Below are positions 1 to 9,811 of a DNA stretch of 64,000 nucleotides, one piece after another. This DNA is from Adiantum capillus-veneris (Eukaryota; Streptophyta; Polypodiopsida; Polypodiales; Pteridaceae), in NCBI GenBank assembly GCA_014529385.2, contig CM043960.1, positions 39,923,281-39,987,280 of the forward strand, in the 5' to 3' direction. The notes beneath the pieces were generated by a model that made no database searches, was not told where the DNA came from, and saw nothing but the letters and a program-made list of their open reading frames with translations. The first letter of the stretch is position 1. Each line of letters begins with the position of its first letter. The translations under genes and the position numbers were made by a program.

Positions 1-3000
1 AGTTTCTTTTCATGTGTCTAGTAGCGTTTTTGCTACTTTTTCTTGACACTTTTTTGCTTCATTGTTTCATTTTTTAGCACTTTTTTATTGCTTCCATCAT
101 GAGATGTTTATGGCAATTGGACTAAAGAGACTAAAGCCTAATCATAGTCCTAGGTCATGTTAAAAATGAATGGAGTATTAAGACTATCACTAAGAGTCTA
201 GGAGTAATGAGAAATGAATTTACATTAACCTAAGGTCAAGGCCAATTACCTATGATTAGCACACATAAAACCTAATTTTTTGATGAGTTAATATTCACAA
301 AGCAAAGTGTTGAAACTTTAGTATGCCTAGCTTTTGAACATGAAAGAACCATAGCTTAGAAGAAAAATTTCACTTAAGCCAAGCATAGAGAATGAAGAGA
401 TAAAAAGAGAAAAATCATGGAAGGATTACATCTATTCATGCTCTTTATGCATCCTTGAGCAAGTATCCTTTGAGTAGAGAAGTCTCTTGATCCTTTTTAT
501 TTGCAAGAGAAGCTTTTTGAAGCTAAGTGTAAACACAAGCTACAAAAGCCTTTTTATTAAAAAGCCGAACATATTAATGAAAACCTAAAGCTAGGGTCTT
601 GCATACCCAAATTTGACAAAGGGAAAAAACCCAAGGGAAAAAGTGCCTTTGGTTATGCACATGATGCTCTTCGTAGCAAATTATGCATACGTATCAAAAT
701 GAGAGACATAAAATGCTTCTATATAAGCAAATTTTTCAATTTTTTACAGCCTCTCATGCATGATTTAAAGTTGATTAGTTTTTAGCTCAATGAAATATGA
801 ATTTAAAACAAGCCAAGAGCTAAAAAATAATGCAACTTTGATGAAATGAAGTGGCTCTTGAAAGCCAAATTTCACAATTAAAAAGCTCCAAACAAGTTGG
901 CTAACAACTAGCTCACATGAAATTTTACAGTTTAGAGCAATCTATGAGGTAGGGATGACTGCAACCTGATGAAATGAAAATGAATAGCTCTCAATAGCCA
1001 TATTTTGCAATTGAAAGCTTTTAAAAAAATTGGGTACACATTAGTTAAAAAATGAAAAAAATTAACTTTTGACCAAGTTATGAGCTAGCCTATACACAAC
1101 TTTTAATCCAAAAAATTGGAATGGCTCTAAGTAGCCAAATTTTGAAATATTTTGCAATGATGACCCCTTCTTGGATCAATAAATCACACTCTTGCCCACA
1201 ACCCTTCAAAACAACTCAAATCATTAGTGCTTTTAAGCATTTGAACATCCAATATAAGCACTTTAAAGCATGCTCAATCACAAGCCCAAAAGTTTATTGC
1301 TCTCTCATGGTCATTCAAAGAAGTTTGATTTTAGTGCTATGCAAGGTTTTTCATTCAATTCAATCAAGCAAGTCGAGTCCAAGCATAACATATCTCGACC
1401 AAGCATGAATGTGTCATCAATGTAACTTTCAAACAAAGCCCATATGCATACCAAAAATGAAATTCTCTTCTATTACAGACAAAGTTTTCAATTCGGCAAT
1501 GCATTAAAATCGTGCTCAATCATACCTCAAACTTTTTTAATGACTTTTTGCAAAAATTGTAGGGATGCACACACAATAGTAGCCCATATCCGTGCCCTTT
1601 AACTAGAAAATATGGCATTTATAGCAAATGATGGAAAGGACTATTTAGCTCTCGTGGTAATAAATACCCAATGAAGCTCATCCACTAGTGCATGACAACA
1701 TTTGGCAGTCAAAGCAGGCATCAAAACTTACCATGATCATTCACAAACCAAAAAAATTAGTGTCATTCCATGGCCATTCACCCCTATTTGATGCTCAGCT
1801 ATAGCACATTTCGCATACATAGTCGAGAGAGAGGGAGAGAGATGAAGTAGAAGTTCAACTGCTTTGAGTGGTCAACCACAAGAGACAATTGAGAACAATT
1901 CATTTTTATTTTTATTTTTCAAAAAGGAGGAGGGTGAGAACCTCCCCTTCTCTTTTATTAAAAATAAAGAAGCTTCCCCATTTTTTATATATTATAAAAT
2001 GCTTTTGCCTTGCGGGTTGCTGCTCGCATGCGCAGCGGGACGTGACAGAGAGGCAGTCAATGCAGTCCCATGGCGGCTTATGGACAAGATAAGCCTTGAT
2101 TGTGTGATGATCTTCATCAATATGAGGACATAGCTAGACGTCTTTCGGGCTGCTCATCAATTCACCATACATGTAGCGTGCAACACCGCCAGGGTTGTGC
2201 GAAGAGGTAATTGCCTTTGGCAGAATTGTTTCCACTGCTCAGGCTGCTTCGACTCTCGGTAACTTAGACGTTGGGAGGTGTTGTAGCATGACCTAATTGC
2301 AACCCACATAAAATTATCAAATCCGTGGATCGGCAACCCGGCTAGGGCATGGAAGCACAAGCATTGGATGAATAGAAATAGAGGATTCAAGAGATCACCT
2401 CTCCAATGCAAGTAGAGACTAGCCATGGCAAGACTAACTCTAAACATACTCTAATCACTAATCATCAACTCCTACACACATCAAGTCCACCGAAGTCCGA
2501 CTTACCATAGACTAGAAACTCCAAGCACACTAATGATAAGCACACACTAATTACCACGTGTCAGTGTCAATCACGTCACTTCATCAATAGCTACACACAC
2601 GAGGTGAATGGTGCTAGAGTTTCATAAAACCTATCTACACATAATCAAACAATAGGTTACACACACTAATTACAAGACTAACACCCTACTTAATCAACCT
2701 AATTAGTCATGCTAAATATCACAAATCAAATGCTTGTAGAAGAATAGGAGTGGTTAATAGCAAGAAGTACATACCTCTCTCAAATCTAGAATAATGAGAG
2801 TGTAATACTACTTCATGACATAATGAAATGTAGAGAAGAAGTAAAGTAACGAGAAAATAGGATTTAGATTAATCTTCAAAAACGCGCAGCTCTCTTTCAG
2901 ACCTCCTTGCCTCCTCTAATTCTCTCCACATATGCACCATAGACAAAGGTCTTCTGTGTCTTCTCTCATCTCCAGTACCTGATGAGCATGTCATTGATGA

Positions 3001-3633
3001 GTCCCCTATTGTTAATTGATCCGAGTAGAGCAGCAAATTACTGTGTACAAGCACCTAGAAGTGATCAAGGAGGAGTTTAGCTTCGTCCTGCCCTTCTTGG
3101 GATACATGAATCTTGAGTAAGTGTTGAATCGCCTAATATTGTTGTCAACATGCTTAAGCATGAATATGTCCCTCGATCACTTTATTCCAATTACATGGAA
3201 ATTAATGCGGGGTTTATCCCATTTGCAACGCTTCTCTGAAAATGTCATGGATCTAAGCTGTCTGCCGCGTCTGGAAAACCTGAACTTGACAGGCTTGGAG
3301 GGGCATTCTGACAAGATTCTCTTCCTTGGAAGAGATCAGTGGCCTTGGAGAAGATCATTCGCAACTCTAGAGTATCGTGATAAGAGAGTGTCCCTAGCTG
3401 GTACTTGTAAAGGCTTTTAAAAGTAGGGAAGATTATGACAAAATATTGGGGGTATTTTGAGAATTTTCACAAATTAGAGAGGCATTTTGGTAATTTTTCC
3501 TTAAAAGCATGAGTACGTACTCAACTAACTATTATTTTATTGTGCATGGTGACTGATTATGCATTGTCATCAATTGTATGACCATATGTTTATAAATGAG
3601 ACTAGTGTTGTTAATTAATATTCTATTGCGCAG
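1..3633. other. AT-rich stretch without a recognisable gene
   Basis: Open frames here are short, lack family motifs and overlap on both strands. The base composition is AT-rich with scattered homopurine runs, for example near 1825-1845. I see no convincing exon chain, tRNA fold or element terminus. Confidence 0.5.
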
Positions 3634-3894
3634 GTAAAAATTGTGGATGTATATGGGATTGAAGTAAACAAGTACAAAGTTTGCCAGATCCGCATTTGCA
3701 ACAGTGATGAGCAGACTAAATATAGTGTCTTCCTCTAAGGGGACGATAAAATCGACATGCCCATTACCATGCGACCTTGCATAGGGAAAGCAGTAGGCGA
3801 ATGTATTGTTTGGCCGATGCAAGTTCACAACATGGAGTTCTCTTTCCAAGGTCAGATTCAAGCATCAGTCGGTCCCATGAACAGAACCCTGTGA
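3634..3894 (+). pseudogene. Possible coding relic, unidentified
   Basis: After a plausible acceptor (ending GCGCAG at 3633) an 87-codon frame runs to a TGA at 3892-3894 with a single internal TAA at 3736-3738. The second half reads like real protein, with a GKAVGECIVWP stretch that loosely recalls segments of plant transposon-associated proteins, but I cannot name the family. It is probably an exon remnant of a decayed element. The internal stop is one transition away from CAA, like other stops in the window. Chance reading is possible and confidence is low. Confidence 0.25.
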
Positions 3895-5337
3895 TTGGAA
3901 AGACTCCTAGACTTCTTGAGGACAACCCCACGTATGATAGCATACTGCTGCATGTCCGACGAGTTGTATAATTAAGGAGAAGCCCTGCTTGGTCTACAAG
4001 GAGAGGGCGTACTGCAAATAGGAAACTGGCTACAGCATAAGGTAGGAGAAAGAGTTGACTGCGGAGCAGAGAGAGATAGTGCAATTTTAACAAGGGAAAA
4101 TTTATCAAAAAGCGCATATAACTCTTTATGTAGCGAACCTTCGACATAGAATATAAAATTAGATCTGCTTCTCTTTAAGCTAAATCAATATGCCATGTCT
4201 CCTGTATTTGTCTTAATACGTGTTTTGTGTCTAGCAGGGAGGACATATATTCACAACACTTGACGTTTCAATTGCACAAGCGCGACTCCATCATGACAAC
4301 ACTACAAGGTTCGTTATCTGTATCCAACACCCCATGACTATGTGTTTGCTTGGCGCAACACATAAATGCTACAGGGCAGGGCACGGCTTCCGTTTCTTAT
4401 AATTTTTGGAGAGACCATAGTACCAACTCTCCACCATACTTTTGTATGGCACCTTTGCATGGCGTGCACTGTATACTTTGCAGTTTCAGTTTGTGACGTT
4501 TCATTGCAAGATGATATGGTTAACTATTTGCATTGCTTTTTTGTAGCTTGACTCAAACATTGTCCTCGACTTAGACAATTTGATAACAGTCGTACACGAT
4601 TATCAGGTCGGTAGTGTAGTTAAATTTTTATATTCTGTTTCTGCTTTATGTATTTTTGGGTTTGTCAAGCTTCCTTAAGTTTAATTTAGCCATATGTTTT
4701 TCTCATGAGTGCATGCTCAATTTCGATCATCGTATCTATATATCGAATAGACATGCATTTATTTTCTCGCAGTCTAGCAATCCAGCCTATATATTGAAAT
4801 AAAGGAAAATTGACTATGCTTGATTGAGAATAAGATCGTTGTCTCAAAGATGGTTCCACAGTTTAGAGACTAAATGGTTGATATTACTAGATTGAATGGT
4901 GCAATCTTCAAACAACTATCAAAGTAGGTTAAGTTGCAACCTTTTTGCTCGATTCAATTCCTATTTAGTAGCCCTTTGTTGTATATGGAGCATTAAGGGA
5001 CACAACTTGCTTCTTCACAATGCTCGTCAAGTCCCAAGGTGAGCTATTATTGGTGCAATATCAATTGGTTCTACTCATTTTTTCGTGTCACCACAACAAA
5101 ACCCAAGGCGACAACAACCACAACCAACTAACCAGCTGCGCTCCAAAATCTATCAGATTATGTGCAGCAAAAGGCCCACCAATTAGCAAGACTAGTTTTT
5201 TATTATTAGAAAAACGTATAGGTAACTTTTTCACTAAAAAGGAATGTAGAGCGAAAAAAAAATGATACATTCAATTTTCATAGGTAAGTACATGAACATG
5301 GTTGAATATGGTAATGAACAAAATAATGTCGGATAGC
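3895..5337. other. Intergenic DNA, nothing recognised
   Basis: AT-rich DNA with only short overlapping frames and no motifs, repeats or structured RNA that I can support. Confidence 0.4.
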
Positions 5338-5847
5338 CTACGTACAAGCTCCTGGCCGCGCAAGGCCAGCTTGAGGGCAACCGACTGGATTAGAGTCGCA
5401 AGGTGGGTCGAACAAAGGGGCGCAGTACCAGATGGCCTTCGAGTCGGCGATTCGGCGCAGGAGATCGGAGCTATTGCTGGCGTAGTCCTGGACCCACATC
5501 TGGCCGGGATTGAGGCGGACGGATATGTCCAACGAGCAGAATCCGTCTTTGGGTTGGTCGACTGAGGAGTGCGCGACTCCGCTTTGGTCCACGAGTACCC
5601 TTAGCGGCGGCTCCGATGAGTACTGCCCGCGGATCGCTTCTTTCAAGAACGAGGCGTCGCAGCGGAAAGACATGTACTTAGAATAGCAGGCAGGGCAAAG
5701 ATTTTTCACGAGAATGCTCCGTAACCCGTTCCCCATATTGATGTCCACCACTACCAGGTGATCCTTCGTGTTACAGGGGCACGCTGCAATGTGCATGCAG
5801 CAATCATTAGCCTAAATGGAAATCATTAAATCAAGCAACCACGCGGT

Positions 5848-5903
<56 letters not shown>

Positions 5904-5982
5904 GGTTCGCGCTGACTACCACCCAACAGAACGCAAGAATCACCGCTACGGCTGTTGCTGCTGATAACGCCGCCATCCTCAT
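5338..5982 (-). CDS. Small secreted cysteine-rich protein, two exons
   Basis: Proposed model: exon 1 is 5982-5904, the intron is 5903-5784 (GT..AG, phase 1) and exon 2 is 5783-5338, giving about 174 residues. Exon 1 encodes a classical signal peptide: Met-Arg-Met, then a hydrophobic stretch AALSAATAVAVILAFCWVVV. The mature part carries ten cysteines, including CPC, CPAC and FRC near its start and WYC, PPC, GC and a final ACT near its end, so a disulphide-bonded extracellular or vacuolar protein is likely. I chose the ATG at 5982 or 5976 because it sits directly before the hydrophobic core; an in-frame ATG at 6024 would add a hydrophilic leader. The intron holds a long CT/GA microsatellite. 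I do not recognise the family. A decayed paralogue lies immediately upstream in the same orientation, so the gene arose in, or seeded, a tandem pair. Confidence 0.6.
5851..5900. repeat. (AG)25 microsatellite inside the intron
   Basis: Fifty bases of uninterrupted AG dinucleotide. On the gene strand it is a CT tract that begins just after the predicted 5' splice site. If unspliced it would encode an artificial Leu-Ser repeat, which supports its being intronic. Confidence 0.95.
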
Positions 5983-6239
5983 GTCTGCGCCACTCTGGAT
6001 GTAGCTGGCACTCATGGCTCGCATATTTCTCTCATATTAATTGTACGTCGGATAAGTGAAATTAACCCCAGCTTGTGTCTTGGGCGGCCTTGTAACTTTG
6101 TAAGAGGGCCTTCTCATAAACCTGTTAAAAGCGCCTTTTCAAGAAACACCTCCTAAAAGTTGGAGGCGCCTTTGAACTAGGCTCCATCCCGGTCACAGTG
6201 TGACAGCTTATTGCGAGTATTCACTGTGCGCAGATTACA

Positions 6240-6830
6240 GTTCTAAAAATGGGTCTGTAAAGGGTGAGAAAACATGCCATAATCGATCAAGCTGCGAGAG
6301 GTGGATTCAGAGGGTGGTTCAAGCTCCCTCTTGCCCAGTAGCAAATCAGATTTGGGAGGCAATTTTGGCAGGAGTACGGGGTTTTCACTTTTTGGCAAAG
6401 GCCTTCTGAGCGGCGCCATTCGCAGGACTATGGGAGGGAGCTCTAAGCCCACATCTGGCCGCCCGCTTGGATTGAGACTCGCAGATATCTCTAAGATTTT
6501 AGTGGGGCCCAATGAGCCTTTGGCTTGGTCCACCATTTTCGGTGGTACTACCCACACATGGCTTCATTCAAGAATGGGACATCACGATTCACAATGGAAG
6601 GACATTAACTTAAAATAGTAGACAAGGCAAAGCTTTTTCACTCGAATGGTGTATATCCCATTCCCCACGACCAAGTGCTCCTTCACGGTGTAGGGGCACC
6701 TTGCATGCATGCAACAATTATTAAATCAAGCAACCACCACATTGCACAGTACCAAATTTATCCAAGCTGTATTTTGGGTGGCCAGCTTGTAACTTCGTAA
6801 GAATATTTCCATATATAGATTTTCTTGAGC
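6240..6830 (-). pseudogene. Decayed tandem paralogue of the cysteine-rich secreted protein
   Basis: Several blocks align in order with the neighbouring gene. The segment around 6440-6540 matches its exon-2 part encoding VDQPK...RLNPG; 6600-6705 matches the part with the CPAC motif; 6715-6740 matches the intron tract TAAATCAAGCAACCAC. The upstream block 6758-6810 matches 6061-6112, upstream of the intact gene (GTAACTT(T/C)GTAAGA). The duplication therefore included promoter, intron and coding sequence. Frames are broken and most cysteine codons are lost, so no product of the original type is expected. Confidence 0.6.
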
Positions 6831-7517
6831 CATGCTTTCTAGATTTCACTAGTAGTCCTTACCCACATCTCTCCCACTACCCGTCTATGGCAATAGTTTT
6901 CGTAGATAGGAAAACATAGAGTAACCCACATAAACACGTCTTGAAAAATCCCCAACAAAGACATCCAATCTACTACAAACTCCCACAATCATCCTCCAAA
7001 ACTCTACTTGCAACACATCCAAAGCCCAGGGAGTCCACTATGTAAAAATGCATACGAGATTGCGTATAGCACGTACGAACGAGAGGTATTTAAATAATCC
7101 CTTACATGTATATTTTTAAATATTATATGTACTCCTTATGTATGCATTTTTGTAAAAAAGTCCAGCCCTTATGTATAAAAATTATCACTTTCTCAATTAA
7201 AAAACGTGTGTAAGTACATTTGTCACAAAATCTACTAACTAACCAACCCAAATGATTTTCTCATATTAAACTGATCATTTAATGTGGGAGAATAGATGAG
7301 AACAAGGGTTAGAATATAGACATGTGTTTTCGGGTCTATCTCAACACAGGACCAATGGTAAAGGGGTCCAAATGAGAGATGATATTTCAAAGAGCAAGGC
7401 TAGACAATGGAGCTAAAAGACCTTAGGGTTAGCTTCATTGAAGACTCCAATGGTTAGTGCTAAAAGTCCTTTGACCTTAGGTAAGCAAGGGCTGAGCTTG
7501 AGGTAGGAACCCTGCCC
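6831..7517. other. Intergenic DNA, nothing recognised
   Basis: AT-rich sequence without long frames or clear repeats. Confidence 0.4.
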
Positions 7518-7691
7518 AAGCTTGAGGTGTTTGTCGTGCTTGATGACTAAGATGCTTGAGGTGCTTGTCGTGCTTGCTCACTAAGATGTTTGAGGTGCTT
7601 GTCGTGCTTGCCAACTAGGGAGCTTGAGGTGCTTGTGGGAACACTACCCAAGCTTGAGGTGCTTTGTCGTGCTTGCTGACTAAGGTGCTTG
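7518..7691. repeat. Minisatellite, about 34-bp unit
   Basis: Four to five imperfect copies of a unit built on GCTTGAGGTGCTTGTCGTGC followed by TTGCTGACTAAGAT. Later copies carry small insertions. The unit also begins earlier, around 7494, in degenerate form. Confidence 0.8.
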
Positions 7692-7758
7692 TGTTCCAAA
7701 AGTCAACAAAATCTCTACGAAGGAGGGGGTGAGCCCTAAAGCTAGGGGGATGAGAGAG

Positions 7759-7760
<2 letters not shown>

Positions 7761-7824
<64 letters not shown>
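7761..7824. repeat. (CA)32 microsatellite
   Basis: Sixty-four bases of pure CA. On the opposite strand it produces a meaningless Val-Cys open frame. Confidence 0.97.
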
Positions 7825-7825
<1 letters not shown>

Positions 7826-7999
7826 GGTAAGCCCAAGCACCAAGAGGCAGCAAGGACACATGTCAAGCCCCTACCCATATTGTGAAAGAATATGATGTTA
7901 AAGAATATGGCCGTTGCTATGGGCGGCTAGACACTGACTATACTATGTTGCAAATATACTTTGGATAATAGTTTAAAATAAAGGAGAGTGAGAGCAGCA

Positions 8000-8132
8000 T
8001 GTTGAATGGCTGCCTCTGCAGGGTAACGATTGTGTGTGTGTGTGTGTTTCGATGTGTGTTAGTGTGTGTGTGTGCGTAGTCTTCTTTCCTACCTTCTCAT
8101 CACCTGTGCACTCTACAAAGTGGTATCAGAGC
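8000..8132 (+). mobile_element. LTR end plus tRNA-iMet primer binding site
   Basis: TGGTATCAGAGC at 8121-8132 is the standard primer binding site complementary to the 3' end of initiator tRNA-Met used by many plant Copia and some Gypsy elements. It follows a CTCTACA terminus and a 3-nt spacer, as in 5' LTR borders. The LTR could start at TGTTGAATGG (8000, just after a purine-rich run 7981-7999) or at TGTTAAAGAA (7892). GT-rich tracts occur within it. Downstream sequence to about 9.1 kb shows no gag or pol, so this is a fragment or a non-autonomous element. Confidence 0.55.
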
Positions 8133-9180
8133 TCAGTTTAAGGAGCTATAGTCAATACATAGATTTTCGCAGCTCTGGAAAACAGCCAAAATGAGAGTTT
8201 TTTGGTCATAACTCCCTCACCCGAACTCGGAATATAGTGATCCAGGAGCCTATCTTTATGTTTTGGGAATTCTGGACGCATTGGCATACTCAGATTTGCC
8301 AAAATTTGCAACATAAATTTTTTGCAGCAAACAGCCAGCTCACACAAGCATAGGAGATTTCCAATTTTGCACTCGGGAGTAGATTTACAGGTTATAGGTG
8401 AAGAATTCAGCATTTACACAGGTTTTGGAGAGCGACATAGATCTTTTGCATCATGATATTGTGTTATCGAAGATTATGTTTGGTTGTTGTGGGTCCGTTA
8501 TGGACAACCACCTATGTAAGAAAGGCTATGAGAAGAAGTTAATGAGGCGGTTATATTGTCAGATTGAGTACTTTGTGGTTATGTATGGATATGCGGTTAA
8601 TGTATTTTGGAAAACCGCAGCCTTTGTGAGGGTTGAGTGAGGTTTTTTGAAGCCTTGCCTTGGGATCTTTGGTACTTTGGCAAGGTGGATTAGGTAGTGG
8701 AGCGAACCCCCGACTGGCCCCGCTAAAGACCTCATATGTCGTTTACGACTATGGGATGAAGGTGGATGTGTGGATATGTGGTACATGATGGCGTATGGAT
8801 TGCATTTGCATACATGTCCATGTGGACATTGTTTTAAAGTATTTATGCATAGTATTGAGTCAGCCTGTGGCAAAGTGAGTCAGTGGATTTTCCCTTGGCA
8901 GTGAGAGATTTTCTATCAGTGTTTATGAGAACTTTGGTTGAGATTGTCATTTGAAATATTGTCCAAATACAAAAGGAACTCTGCCAAAATTTTGTCAAAA
9001 TCCTTTAGAAGCAATTGAGAGAGTGAAGATGGCAGAAAGTTCAACTCAAGTCACACAGATTGTTGGACACAGATCATTAGGAAAAAATTGGACCCCCTTG
9101 GAGCCATGTAAGGATTCCTAATTTTAAGGGATTAAAGATAATTTTGTAGGGGATGGAGGGAACAAAGACAATAAATAGGG
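8133..9180. other. Non-coding DNA downstream of the LTR border
   Basis: Short frames only and no retroelement protein motifs. It is probably the interior of a non-autonomous or decayed LTR element, but no second LTR was found. Confidence 0.3.
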
Positions 9181-9395
9181 CTACTTTTGTAGCTCTCTCT
9201 CTAACTTCTCTTTAGATAGGAGAGGGGGGGAAAGTAGGGAATGAGGGTGGTAAAGTAGGAGGAAGAGGGGGGATAAGTAGGAGAGAGAGGGAAGTAAAAA
9301 GAGAGAGAGAGGAGTAAAAGTAGAGAGAAGAACCATTCTCTCTCTACTTATCACCAAACAAAGAGAGTAAGTAGTTATGACAAAAGCCACTTTTC
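9181..9395. repeat. Purine-rich low-complexity block
   Basis: About 200 bases of GGGA/GAGA-type repeats, bounded by GGCTACTTTTGT on the left and the partly complementary ACAAAAGCCAC on the right. It could be a small inverted-repeat element or simple-sequence expansion; the ends are not convincing enough to name it. Confidence 0.35.
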
Positions 9396-9474
9396 AGTTC
9401 GTGCATCAATTTACCCCAAAAAAATGAAATTTTTATAAAATTTTCAAAATGGATCTTTTAAGCTTTCAAAAGGT

Positions 9475-9477
<3 letters not shown>

Positions 9478-9519
<42 letters not shown>
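9478..9519. repeat. (TA)n microsatellite
   Basis: Forty-two bases of alternating TA. Confidence 0.97.
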
Positions 9520-9524
<5 letters not shown>

Positions 9525-9811
9525 GTATTTTTTAAGAAGAATCTAGCTTTTATAAGCTCCAAATCTAAAATTCCTTGGGTCCCTCTCTACATTAACTCCA
9601 AGAATAAATAGATAATGCCACATCATCAAAATGTCCATCTAATAAAGCCTAAAAATTGAAATTTTTAAAATTTAAAAATTTCTCTCCTTTGAGCTCAAAA
9701 ATTGAACCTATATATGAAAAAATATATTTTTAAGTTTTTTTATCCCAAAAATTGTCTGTTTATCCCAAAACGTATATCTTATCAATTTTTTCCCCATCAT
9801 AACTTTTCACC

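Noticed and set aside
3121-3420. Frame resembling a leucine-rich repeat (LPRLENLNLTGLEG)
   Set aside because: Only one repeat-like unit, no flanking repeats, no coding context.
7615-7878. Minus-strand frame across (CA)n with Val-Cys repeats
   Set aside because: Product of the microsatellite.
9181-9395. Left terminal inverted repeat of the four-gene module paired with 17.87-18.06 kb
   Set aside because: Both are purine- or A/T-rich low-complexity blocks; I could not align them base by base or find a target duplication.
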